A stretch of 64,000 bases of DNA from Synchiropus splendidus (taxonomy: Eukaryota > Chordata > Actinopteri > Syngnathiformes > Callionymidae). The DNA lies in the NCBI RefSeq assembly GCF_027744825.2, contig NC_071335.1:12661501-12725500 (forward strand). The letters run 5' to 3'. The notes under the pieces are model-generated. The model ran no database searches, was not told the origin of the DNA, and saw only the letters and a program-made list of their open reading frames with translations. Each line of letters opens with the position of its first letter. Position 1 is the first letter of the stretch. Both the position numbers and the translations under genes were made by a program. Below are positions 51,533 through 63,539 of the stretch, piece by piece.

Positions 51533-52780
51533 GGGCGCGGCACCAGACCGGATCAAATAGTTTCCAACTGCCAGCCAGACTGAGGAGTGTCTCTCACCGT
51601 TGCTGCTAAGATACATTCAACATAAGGGAACTCAGCACATGCTACTTCCTCCATCGACACTGCCTTTATGAGTGTCATTCCTGTTTTAAATGGCATTTAC
51701 GTGACGTCTTGCTGCTCACTAATAATGATAATAATAATTTCATTGAAGGGTGTTTTCACTCCGATTTCTCTTGTTTAAGTAGTACTGAAGTACTGAATAT
51801 TTCATGACCCGAGTCATCAGGTTTTATAGAATAATTATGACATTTATGTACCGATACAGCTCCACCTTATTTTATTGAACCTCAAGCTGCATTGAAAATA
51901 CCTCATGTGTGAGAAGTGTCACTGTACTGTGCTGCAACTTCTGCCTTAACACTTTTGACTCTGATGCTCTTTGCACTAACCTGTGGGGAAAGGTTGGTGA
52001 AACAACGTGTCCTGCTTCATAACTCTGTCTTCTGCTTTGACTTGATATCTGCACTGTAATTGTTACACAAAAAGAAGTGTCCTTAACAGGTGTGAACGCA
52101 CACACACACGGCCGGAACATTATGACTTGTTGGTCTCGAGAGCCAGACAAACTTCAAGTATCTCACTTGCTCACAGAGCTAAGCTTCTTTGTTCATGTTT
52201 TGGTCTGTTACTCCAATACATTTTCAACGTGTGTTTCCGACTTGTGTACTGTATATTTTGAAGTGTTTTAAAAACAGTAAGTAGCTGTATGTAAACTGCA
52301 GAGAGGTTTTGCGAACCTGGTGAGTGGCTACTGCTCAGTGTTAACCCACAAACAATCTGTCCAAGAGAGATAGAATCATTGTGTATTTTTTAATGTATAT
52401 TAATACCTTTCATTCTGAATAGTGTTGCTGCTCAGAAGTGAAGGGCACACGAAGTTCAAGTGTGCTTGAATGTGTCAGTAACTCATGCTGAAGTGAAGGA
52501 CTACAAAGTGTGTGCCTCTTTAGAGCAGCAGTGCAAGAGTTATGATCAAATCTTCTTTGTGTTTCTTGAGTGTGTGATGTTGATGTTTGTCGAACATGAA
52601 AGATGTAGTTTTGTCATTATGTTGTTACAACTGATACTTTAGTGGCTGCTGGTGGAGAAACTTGACTGCGAGAGGGGTCATAATGTTCTGGCCGGATGTG
52701 TGTACCTGCCCTTTTCTATGTGCATTTGAGTATTCATGTGTCTTGAATTAACTTAAATAAACTGAAGGTCGACAGAAACA
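51533..52780 (+). other. 3' UTR of the small membrane-protein gene
   Basis: Non-coding, T-rich 3' UTR-like sequence running from the stop codon to the AATAAA at 52756-52761. It is unique sequence without recognisable repeats. Confidence 0.6.
52756..52761 (+). terminator. Poly(A) signal AATAAA of the small membrane-protein gene
   Basis: Canonical hexamer, facing the utp6 3' end about 110 bp away. Confidence 0.6.
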
Positions 52781-52870
52781 GGTTGGGCTCTTGTTCGGTT
52801 CTGACTTCAGAACGGTCCCTTGCTGCTTTAAAGATGCAAACATGAAAAACATGAACGAACAAGAGCCAGT

Positions 52871-52876
52871 TTTAAT
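52871..52876 (-). terminator. utp6: Poly(A) signal ATTAAA of utp6
   Basis: ATTAAA on the - strand, about 123 bp past the utp6 stop codon; a common variant hexamer. Confidence 0.55.
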
Positions 52877-52998
52877 GAAAGAATTGCATCAATGGCTCAC
52901 TTTCAAATCCAAACATTTGATCAACAACTCAGCCACGCACATTTGCTATCAAAAGAGCTTCAACATTGAAGAACTCTGAGGTCGCCTCATGGCTGGAA

Positions 52999-55900
52999 CT
53001 AGTAATGTCCAGTCTGCAGGAGAGTGTATTTGCTGGTGAAGTTCTCCACACTCTCCCCCTCCAGGAACTTCATGGCTCTCCAGTGGATCTTGGCGCAGTT
53101 CTCCGGCTGCCCCAGCTCTCCCTGCTCCTCCTTGATGTACTCCAGCCACAGTTCTGAAGGGACAGCCAGTGTTTCAGTAACTCTTTATAGCCTGACGTGG
53201 GACACTACTTTGCTTTCTGAGGAACATCCTGGATACTTCAATAGAAATACATTTGACTTCAACACCTCTATCTGGATGAACTGGCATTTCACCTTCATCC
53301 GAGGAGCCGAACTCCTGCAGGGCTCTCTCGTAGTAGTCTCGCAGTTTGCTTATCTTTGGCTTCTCCTGAAACACAAAACACTGGAGGTTGGGACTGTACT
53401 TCTATCTCGCGTACAAACGTCACCAACTATAGGAAAAATACTCCCTGTTGTTTGTCAAGTACAAAAACATGGACCAACAGGGTGGAAATGGTTTGTGAGG
53501 ATGATGCTAATTATATTTATGAATTTCAGTTTGTTGTTCACTTTATCTATCCGTTCCGCCTTTTAAAATAAAATAAGAATAAAATATTTCGAAACGTGAA
53601 CATACACAAAGAGACCTTATGGGTCATAACTGATATGTCAATTTGTTTTGCCATCTTGAGTTGCTCAACACGTACGAAGTCCGACCCAGGGGCCTCTGTC
53701 ATCTGACATATTATTAGTGGCTCGCCGCAATGTCGACCAGAAAATAGATAGTTTGTTATTTCTGACTGCAAACACATGGTTTTTAAACGTCACATCAGCT
53801 CTTTTTGAGACATACAATACACAGTACATAAAATACTACTGTCTGTCGTTATTTATCGCAAAATTTTGAAAGTTTAATTTCTTTTTTTTTTTCCCCAAAA
53901 GCGGCCCGTCCCGTTCTTCACACATGGCACTGCCATATGCTGGACATGAACTCGACAAAAAAAGAAGGTTTACAGTGTTTGAGTCGCAGTAATACACATA
54001 ATGGCTAAGGATGAATGAAAGTCGATGTTGCGGGCTGGAAATGGTTCCTTGTGGAGTTAAGTGGATGGTGGACCACATGACGAACTGGTGTAAACACACT
54101 TGACACAGACGCACATGCAAACATGTTTGTAATTTAGTTTAAAAGCTGTAAACACTAAGACAACAGTTTTGAAAGACTTGTATCTGTACATCATTTATTT
54201 AATCCACAGCTTTTTCGCCAAACATTACTTGCATCTTAAGTGAGAAAGAAAAGCTGCCTTTGAAACGTACCTGTTGTTTCTCAATCTGAATCATTGTGGT
54301 GAAGAATCTCTTGGACAGAGGACGACACTCCTGCAAGCTGATCGGAGAAGGTCTTACAATATCTTCAAACTCAGCATCTTTTACCAACCGACTTCCCCTC
54401 GCACACTTCCCATTCATCTGAGGTCAACATTTACCTGGTGAAGACCTTCCTCGCCTTCTTGTAGCCTCCGGTGGAGTAGGACCAATCCAGGTAGCTCTCT
54501 TTCATCTCCATGGCAACAGTGGGCACTGCAGACATCAGACCTCGCTGGGGACAGACAGGAGAAGTGTCTGTGTTTTCAAGCCTGCTAACCTTCTTGCCAC
54601 CGCTGCCTCTGAGCCAATGCACACTCTCTTTTATCCAGCTCATTCACAGATGAAAAAGTTAGACGAAACAACAGTGTCCCTGACTCGCCTGACATGCAGT
54701 CACGGTTATTAAACACGACTCACTACGCCCTGTGTGGATATTAACCAAAGAACAGTTAAAGAAAAATCTTGGTGTACATTTATTTAAAGTAACATTCACA
54801 TTCAATACTATGGAACGCTAAAAGATACCTTCACTTTCAATTGTATTTTCTGTATGTGCCCTTTTTAAGCAACATTCAAAATAAATAAATACAATTATTA
54901 TTGCAGACTTGGCTTATGAGAAGTTGTAGTTATAATCCGGGCTTGTAATGAACAAAGATTTCTGTTCTCCTCGTGGATCGTCTAAGTTGAATAAGTTGAT
55001 AGTAGCGCCTGCATGAAAGAGAGTTGCGGCTGAAATCCCAACACGTGCTGCAACTGTGAACCACACCTGGCTGTACAGGCCTCTCTGGAGAACACAACTG
55101 GTGCTGACTATGATGCCTGGTTCACAGTGCGCAACAAAGTCGGTAGATTCTTCTGTGTAAAACAAACTTTTGCCGAGACAAACCCATGGACAATAGCACA
55201 GTCTCGACAGATTCAAAGATTCAGTCACAGTTCAGCCCAGGGAGTGTGCTCACCTTAAAGATGGCTTCCGTTTCCTGGGCCTGCTGGGTGGTCGTGCTCC
55301 ACTGGACGTACAGCTGCCATATCGGGAGACTCTCCTGTGTCGAGGTGAACAAAGCTCCGACTTGTTACTCTCAGAAGCCCCAGCAATTTTGACTTTCTTT
55401 GAGGAGTTTTAACAATTTAAAAAAACAAAATAATGAGGGCTCTTGAGCGGATAAGCAGAGATGAAGTCAGGCACTCAGACGTGCTTCTCTGGACCTCACT
55501 TAACATGAGTTTGAACAATGTAGCGTTTGATAAGGGTTCTTCTTAATGCCCAGTGATGATTCTAAACAAGCTACTTTAACAATTTCACATTTGTTGTGTC
55601 TACATTTTGGATCATTTGATTTTCTAAAAGTATATAATTGTGATTATTCTGCCAGGAATTGCATTAACATTGAAGAAAAACACCCAACTAAAAGGTTGTC
55701 TGGCTGCCTTCAGAAGAGGCCGAAACACAAAACAGCCATTTGCCAAGATAAGAGGGCGCATATTAAAATAATGGCGATGGAGGTCAGCCCTTTGTTACAT
55801 CTCAGCTCTTCTCAAAGTAAAGAGAAAACTACAGAGATTTAATGAGATAAAATTGAGGCTAATTGGGCCAAAGAGATGACCTACTTTTGGGATGGTTGCC

Positions 55901-58900
55901 GGAGCCTGAGTACAATCCTCCAAGGACAAGTGTTTGGAAGAGGGTCTGACATGAAAATGTGTGCGAGTGTGTTGTGTGTACCTTCGCGTCGACGTGTTTG
56001 AACGACTCCTGGAACAGTGGGCTCACGTCTTTGCTCCCCAGCTGTATCAGAATCTGCAGACTCAGACTCCACACAGGCACGGAGCAGCTGTAGCGCTGCG
56101 TGGCTGCTATGGCAACGCTGGCTGCGGCCTCGGTGTCTCCAGATGAAAAGAGGAGCTGCAGCTGTTTGCACATGGAACGTCATGTTGATGAGGAAATGAG
56201 AATTTTTGCAGCACAGGGATATCAGTTTGGACCTTGGATGCACCGAAATGTGTGGCCAAAGCTGAACAAAACCAAAAGCTTGGTCGAATACCGAACATCA
56301 AAGGCGGTTGTTAAAAAGTTACATTTTCAAAGTTGAGCACTGCATGGAGACTATATCACAGTGTGGGCTGAAGATGCACTTTGGGCGCTTGATGCTTCAC
56401 ACCGCGGGCAACAAGGATATGCTCAAATTTAGAGCAAACGTGACACGTGGCAAACCATCCATATCATCTTAAACTATTGATCCTGCTTGGTCATCAGCAG
56501 ACTGTGACCCGTGGAGAAGGTTCTGTCACAGCTGAAGTGGCGGAGAGGGTTGGCACATTGTTGTTCTTCAAATCGGAGTCTATTAGATGGCAAAGCAAAA
56601 TGAATCGTTCACGTAGTTTGATCGTGTCACTTGCCAATGTTCGGTCTTACTTTTAACTCACTCCAACCAAGGCCGAGTGTGGCCTTTTGTTTGCAATATT
56701 TGGTTGAATATGTTCTGTTACCGAATATTCGGTGGATCCTCTGAAATGAAGAGGCGTCTCAGGGACCAAACAGTTTAGAATGATGTGAGGGATTTTGTTT
56801 CAAACACAAATAGAGTGGAACATAAGAATCCCATGTGATGAAACACTCACTTTTACTGCCATTTGGGTTGTCGTTTTGGGTCTTTGGTCGATGAACTAAA
56901 TCTGTATATGCATTTCTGAGAGACCCGATTTTAAAAAAATAAAAAAAATGGACGTCTATATGAAATTTAAACTCCTCAGATGAGCACAATGCAGGACCTT
57001 TAATCTCAATTGACATAAAACACAGGCGAGTTTACAAAATGGCCAGCGTTAATTTACTTTGACAGGACTACAAAAATGGCCGATACGCCGTGCCTGTGAC
57101 TCTGTTTTGGCGTCAACAGATCCAAAATATCAATCACGGAAGTGTTTAAAGACTCTAAAACAAACCAGTTTGTTAATAAAAATAAAACTGAGTTGTGCGT
57201 CATCTCTCAAAACGCATTTTATTTATATATTATATGTAATATTATAAATTAAATTACATTCTTTTTAAATGAAATTACTGAAAATGGATGCCCATGGTTC
57301 TTTCACAAGTCAGTATATGTTCACCTCTCTAACGCCGTAGAAAACTTTTGAAATGGAAGACTGTAATATGTAACACACACATCAAGAAGAAAGCTCCTGC
57401 TCGTACCCAGGTCTTGTAATAGTCCTCCTTCAGCATGGAAGTGTCGTGAGCTCGCTGCAGCACGTCCAGCAGCCTGGCCTTCCTCTGAAACACACAAGAT
57501 CAATCCAAGTCAACCTCCAGCAACATTGCAGCAGGAAGACAAATGCCATGAAAGCAAGATTCCGAGGCTCGTAGTTTACCATCTCCTTAAGCTCTGAGAT
57601 CTTGGTCTTCTTTTTCTGTCTCTCCACACAGAACGCAACATAGCAGGACCACATGGGCTCTGGAAGAAAAGCCCACGGAATGACACTGAAACTCACCAAA
57701 ACTTTACTGTGATCACCACATTAGCTGCCATGATTAAACTACTCATCATTGGCCATTGTGCTTGAGTTTTTGTGACCAAATTGTTACACAATAAACAAAC
57801 AAACAACACAATAAACAAACGCAGCAGCATCTGACTCACACCTGTCCATCATATCAGTGTGACCCGGCCCTTGTTTGTAGAAGGTGTGTGGTGGAAGCTA
57901 ACGTCTTGCTAGCCTGAAAATACAATGTGCAGTGGCTGGCAGTAAATAAATACAGCAGACTAGAGTCCCAAACCCAGCTCCAGTACTGTTGCTACACATT
58001 ATTTCGCCAGATTCATTCATTGAGATGCTCGCGTGCTACTGCACTTTGTTTATTTATTCCTTCAGCACTCAGTAAATTCTAAATTCTTGGGGAGATTTCT
58101 TTATCTTTAATTTATTATCATTTATTTATGTTTATCATTTTATTTCACATTGAAATTAAAACAATAAAAACAGTCAAAGTTACAAACATCATGAATAATT
58201 GTGAGAAAATATGCTTTAAATTTGGATATAGAATAGAATTAACTAATGTGCCAATATAGACTACATGCATTTATTTCTCATGAGGCCCAGCTTGCAGTCT
58301 TACCGGTGCTGAGGGCCTTGACTCCTTCCTCATAGACCTGGCAGCAGCGTCGCTCCCGTCTGTCCAGATCTGAGGCTCGGCCTTTCTCGCTCGGAAGCTC
58401 CTCTCCGACTGCAGCAACCTCCAGCTCCCTCCTGGCCAGGAAATCCCAGGTGGCACTGTGCTCCGCAAAGTTCGACTGTAGACTGTAAAAATATGAAGAA
58501 AATTGGTAAAGAATTCTTTATTGTGTGACGGAATATATTTATCTCACATGACTAAGCTTCTTGATAACAGGTGTTTTTTGGTGTCTTTTAAATGTAAAAC
58601 ACGGAGAGAAACCTCACAATTACAAGATGACAGAACTTAAGTGTGCGTGTAGTCCGGACAGCTGAAGGGATGGACCGGGTCAGAGTGGTTGCATATGAGC
58701 CGTTTACTTCTCAAGATTCAACGCAAGTATTTTCACTCAAGCACCCACTTCCTGACTATGGCCCTATCCACTGTCACTGCATACAAATGACATTGTGGGA
58801 GGACCTGTGTGCTGTTACCGCTCAATGCAATGGATTTTGGAAAAGTAATTCCCCATAGAAAATGAGACTTATAGTCCAGTGTGTCTTATATTATCTTGTT

Positions 58901-61900
58901 TTTTCTACTTCATGAAGCATTTTTCTCTGGTGAGACTTTGGGGTGCATCGTAGTTCTACAAATGTGGTACTTAATAATTATTAGGAATGAGATGCAATAC
59001 AAAATGATTGGATGTTGGATCTGTACACAAAAGCATAAACTTCAGGGTGGTCAACTCAACTCTTCGCTGCCAAAGAGCCCAGAATCCTATAGAAAGTCCT
59101 ATTGAAAATCCTTATTCCTTTGTGAAAAACTGTAGCTACTGACACTTGGTTGTTATTTTGCGATACTATTTGCATAAACAAATAGCAGAAAATGCATTTG
59201 TTTCAAATGCCTCCAGAAAGGAGTGGGCAATATGGCAAATATATCATGATTTCTTTATTTATTTACTTATTTTAAACAACAATTCGGATATTATCACTTC
59301 TCTTTTGCATGGTTTTATTATAGTTTTGAGTTTTCAGACAAATCCTTAGCATTCTTTGCCTGAACTTGCGTCATAAAAACAATTATTCTTTCTCTCGTCA
59401 CATTTTGGAACGACTTTATTTTGTTGTGCATTTAGTTTCTCGCCAACTTTTTTGAAGTGAAACGTCACGTTAGCGCTGCGGTGCAGACAGTCTTTTGGTG
59501 TCGGGAAGAGGAGCGCCGTGCACCACAGCAGCGCTGCTTTGACTGACGGACAGATCAGCGCATCAACACACTGGAGCTCTGCAGTGGAGTGTGTAGAGAG
59601 AAAGTCAGCGAATCCATGTGACCTCCTCACGTTCTATAAGAACGTCAACACCTACTAATAGTCATGACTTAATGTCATCATATCTCCCACCTCTATCTCC
59701 GAACACATGAGGTGAAATTGGATCAATTTCCCACGGCACAACTGACAGTCTCTCGTGGCTTAGTGTGCCATGGCACCTGGTTGAAAAACGCTGGTACAGC
59801 AAGGTTCACTTGAAATTGATGCACGGAAAAATTCTCCCTCAGAATGAACCTTTACACACCGTTTATCAGTGTTATTGGCATTGATTTGTTCTTGTCTGTA
59901 ATAAGTAAATCACAAGCCTAAAATAACAGCGAACCCCTCTCTACACGGCTGATGAACTTGTAAAGACAAGTGTTACTTTTGCAAGATGTTGTCGTGGAGC
60001 TCTTTGGCGAAGTCGAAACAAGCAGCCACTTTCAGCAGAGAGATGACCAGCTCGGCATCTATGCAACAAGTGGAGAGTAAAAAAAGACATTAGAATACAT
60101 TTAAAGCTTCTTCTCTCATGTCAAATCCTACCGTTGATTTTCTGAGTAGCGTTTTTGTACACAATCTCCGCCAGTTTACCGCTGAGGATCTCTGGAGAAA
60201 ACTCATATTCTCCCTGTGGGGACCACAAGCAATGTTACCAACATATTCTGAGGATATTTACCAGTTGTATCGGACGCCTACCAAGTCTATCTCAGCCTTC
60301 TCCAGGTCCATTTTCTGCTTCCTTAGTTTCTCACAGTGCAAGAGTTCCATGCGGAAGTACTGAAACACAAAGATGAGTCCTGTCATTGAGCCACACAAGG
60401 TAACAGCAATAAATACTCATAAACAAGCTCAGGTTGTTCGAGGTTCCCTCCATGTGTCGGTTCAGTTACCTCCTGGTAGATTTTCTTGTTGTTTGGGTGG
60501 AAGCGCAGTGCTCTCAGAAACAACTGGCGAGCGCTTTCAGATGAGTTCTTATCCTCCAGCTCGCTCTTGGCAGCCATGATCCACAGCGCTACAGAGAGAG
60601 ATAATTTTCACAACAACAGAAAACAGCAGCAGGCGTGAGGAAGAGGCAGAACTCTGCTTTACCTGGCTTGTCGGGGTGGATCGCCAGCACGGATGAAAAC
60701 ACTTTGCTGATTTGACTTTTTGTCCCCTGAAACGAAGAAGACAATATCAAACATAAGAAAGTCATTGGTGACTTTTTTTTTAAGATGAAAACAAATGAGA
60801 TGTGAACTCACCCATTTTTTACAGAAAGCAACATGCGAAAGCCACAGTGGAATATCATCCTACCAAGAGAAAGAATGATATTTAATTTAAAAAAAAATTG
60901 TTTTGTCCAGCCGCTCAGTTAAGATGATGCGGTGAAGAAATGTTCCATGTAGGAATCATTGGAGAAAAGTGTCCGGTGTGATGTGTGGCAAAAAGGTGTC
61001 GGCCAGGATGGAAGGGAAAGTGTCCAAGAGGGTGGTGAGGCCAGCAATGTTGGATGGTTTGGAAACAGTGGCACTGAGGAAAAGACAGAAGGCAGAGCTG
61101 GAGGTAGCAGAGATGAAGATGCTGAGGTTCTCTCTGGGAGTCAGCAGGATGGGTAGGATCAGGAAGCAGTAGATCAGAGGGACAGCACATGTCAGGTGTT
61201 TAGGAGACAAAGTCAGAGAGGCTATTTGGAGATGGTTTGGACATGTACAGAGGAGAGATAGCCAGTACATTGGTAGGAAGATGTTGAGGTTGGAACTGCC
61301 TGGCAGAAGGTGGAGAGGAAGGCCAAAGAGGAGGTTTATGGAGGTGGTGAAGGAGGACATGAGGTTTGTAGGTTTGAGAGAAGAAGAGGAAGCAGAGGAC
61401 AGGGTGAGATGAAGGAAGGTGATCCGCTGTGGCCACCCCTGAAGGGAGAAGCCAGAGGAGGAGAAGGAAGAGGAGGAGGAAGAGGAAGAAGAAGATCCAC
61501 CTCCTGGTTATGAGGCTATTAAACAATTTAGAGGGTAACAATGAAGGCACCATTCACAGAAATGATTTGATCAGTCAATATGATGATATCTGAGTGAAAA
61601 CATTAGCTGTTCTAAACCCACAACTGGATAGGTTTCAAATATTCATAACTTAATGACTGTGGTGCGAATATAATTGCAAAAGAAAAAAATACTACACTGA
61701 GAATGCAGTATGTTAGATAATGCATGGTCAGTCAGCACCACTGGCTCACTTCACCTTCCACTTGCTTGTCGCTCGTCTGAAGACACTGTTTATTCTCTGA
61801 ATGATTGGGAACTCGATCTCCTCCCTTTTGGATGAGTAGTGAATGTGCTGCAAAAAAAGTGAAAGCTGCTTCAGTTTCACTGAGAAAAGTCTTCGTCTCA

Positions 61901-62604
61901 ATGGTGCCAGTTGATGTTTACATACCGCTCTCCTCTTTTTTATCAGCTCCAAAACGTTGACTTCATACTGTAAGTGAGGAAACATTTGTCTTAATTTGTT
62001 TGGTGGATGTTGGAGGACGTCTGCAACATTCTACCTGTATGAACGCAAGGAAGGCCTCTTTGCTTGCCACTAGCCTTTGCACCTTGTACTCCAGAGCTGT
62101 AGCTCTTTTGATGATGCATCTGAAATGGAAAAGAGCAGACATTTCTGCTGTTGCTTGTGGACTTTCAATAGGTTGGCAGAGTTGCTGAGTAATGCATGAT
62201 GATCTGAATGAAAACGGCTCAATTTTCATTTGTTATGTTATCACAATTGGTCGAGATCTTTAAGCTACAATGAGAATGAGAAAGAAAGCTGGTTCAGCCA
62301 TATAGTTCTGTAGAAAGCAATATTTGCATGGATGGATGAAAGGTCAAAAAAAGTTGACGGCGATAGCTTCTTTCAAGCCACTAATATTGTAGCCGTCTCA
62401 AAACCTGAAGAATTGCACGCATTTTAAATGTATTGGAACGCAGAACACTGTTTATGAAAGGATTCAAAACAGATGTTAGTAGCTTAATAGCGTGTAACAA
62501 CAGTGAACTGACTTGATCTCTTTCTGGGTGAACAGCCCCACTCTCTCCAGCTGCTCCAAGCCTGGAAGTCGGTCTTCAATCCGCTGCTGAACAAGCTCAG
62601 CCAT
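52999..62604 (-). CDS. utp6: U3 snoRNA-associated protein 6 (UTP6, small-subunit processome component)
   Basis: UTP6 belongs to the UTP-B subcomplex of the nucleolar SSU processome, which binds U3 snoRNA and cleaves pre-18S rRNA. I resolve 19 coding exons, all with GT/AG sites and consistent phases: 62513-62604, 62035-62119, 61926-61967, 61755-61847, 60812-60859, 60663-60726, 60470-60588, 60282-60359, 60132-60213, 59977-60058, 58304-58482, 57580-57659, 57407-57484, 55982-56161, 55254-55334, 54435-54544, 54271-54337, 53293-53365, 52999-53153. They give 595 aa (human about 597). The start MAELVQQRIEDRLPGLEQLE is the conserved UTP6 N-terminus. HAT (half-a-TPR) repeats follow, for example LWLSHVAFCKKW (residue ~109), TWDFLARRELE (~275), MWSCYVAFCVER (~324), YLDWSYSTGGYKKARKVF (~478) and LRDYYERALQEFGS (~528). 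It ends LLQTGHY. No frameshift or missing exon. Confidence 0.97.
56236..56739. mobile_element. hAT-like non-autonomous element in a utp6 intron
   Basis: The left end GGATGCACCGAAA and the right end, reversed as GGATCCACCGAATA, form imperfect terminal inverted repeats. The subterminal GGTCGAATACCGAACATC and CCGAATATTCGG motifs match a common teleost hAT element class. It carries no transposase frame, and no clear target duplication was found. Confidence 0.6.
59660..59800. mobile_element. hAT (Charlie-like) element end in a utp6 intron
   Basis: In reverse complement the end reads CAGCGTTTTTCAACCAGGTG then CCATGGCACACTAAGCCACG. This is the well-known hAT end pattern 'cagtgtttcccaaccagggtgcc...ggcacac'. 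The other end is not clear. Confidence 0.55.
60960..61500 (+). mobile_element. RTE-like LINE 3' fragment (reverse-transcriptase C-terminus) with purine tail
   Basis: The + strand frames encode a typical fish non-LTR retrotransposon C-terminus: KVSKRVVRPAMLDGLETVAL, RWFGHVQRRDS, ELPGRR-RGRPKRRFM and DRVR...IRCGHP. Frame stops interrupt it, so it is dead. A (GGA/GAA)-rich tail follows at about 61450-61498. It is 5'-truncated and inserted antisense in the utp6 intron between exons 4 and 5. Confidence 0.8.
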
Positions 62605-62830
62605 CGTGAGGACGTTTAACGGTTAAACTCCTTGTATTTTACCTTCTAGATCCCAACTCAAATCACCTGCAATGAGACCGACAAAATGTGTACTTCCACA
62701 CGTGGGGAAGTTGTTAAGTGACGCAATTCCGGTTCCGCTTGAAAGTCGTTCCGAGTTGAAACACAACAAGCGACCGCATGTTAAAAACCATTCATAGACA
62801 TGCAAGTACGTCTCTGCTTTAACACCGCAG
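62605..62830 (-). promoter_or_regulatory. utp6: utp6 5' UTR and proximal promoter
   Basis: The sequence just upstream of the utp6 ATG includes an ETS-like CCGGAA core and an adjacent GTGACGCAA-like CRE half site (read on the - strand from 62720-62735). TATA-less composition is typical of ribosome-biogenesis housekeeping genes. The start site is not visible. Confidence 0.4.
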
Positions 62831-62906
62831 GAAAGTTAATGCAGCTTTATGTATTAATGTTTTTGATTAACCATGGGTATTCAACGGTATGTTTAATATA
62901 TACAGT

Positions 62907-62910
<4 letters not shown>

Positions 62911-62983
<73 letters not shown>
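62911..62983. repeat. (TAA)n microsatellite, ~73 bp
   Basis: About 24 perfect TAA units between utp6 and the right-hand promoter. Confidence 0.97.
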
Positions 62984-63310
62984 CTTCCCTTCTAATCTTG
63001 TAGAATGTATTGTGTTATACCCTTATTTATAGACACCATGTGTGTCCATTTCTATAATTTTCGGACACCACACAGTGATCGTTTGACATATAACATTTTG
63101 GTTCATGAGAAATATTAAATATTTGGAGAATATTTGGCTGTAAATTCACAGGAAATAAATTAAAATAAATCATACTTGTCATTTAAGTACATTAGTATTT
63201 TTTTAATGAAGAAAACAGAGGGAAAAAGCAGAAGAACAAAAAATCGAAAAGAGAAAGAAGAAAGTCCTGAAATAAAGTAAGTTGAATACGTTTGATTAGA
63301 AGTATGTATA

Positions 63311-63313
63311 GTA

Positions 63314-63353
<40 letters not shown>
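63311..63353. repeat. (TAA)n microsatellite, ~43 bp
   Basis: A second TAA run, interrupted at its left end by GTAATAG. Tyr- and Leu-rich open frames over it are artefacts. Confidence 0.95.
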
Positions 63354-63355
<2 letters not shown>

Positions 63356-63539
63356 GGAACCACTTGCGAATTGATGATTCAAAATAAAGTGAGCATTGCG
63401 GTGTAGAACGTGGAACGAACGATCTGAGTTGCTGCTCTCGCTCCCTGTCCGATGTCTGTAGTTTGGTAACAAAAAATAATGATAATAACAAAAAAATAAA
63501 AATAATAATGATTTTTTAAAATGTGGTGGAAGTTCCGTT

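Noticed and set aside
58475..58482. Second AG acceptor seven bases into utp6 exon 11
   Set aside because: Use of the downstream AG would shift the frame; the upstream acceptor restores the conserved LQ...TWDF segment.
59346..59630. 94-codon - strand frame lying between utp6 exons 10 and 11
   Set aside because: It is not needed: exons 10 (59977-60058) and 11 (58304-58482) join in frame and align with UTP6, and this frame does not resemble any UTP6 segment.
61200..61553. 117-codon Leu/Phe/Pro-rich frame on the - strand
   Set aside because: Antisense of the LINE fragment and its purine-rich tail.
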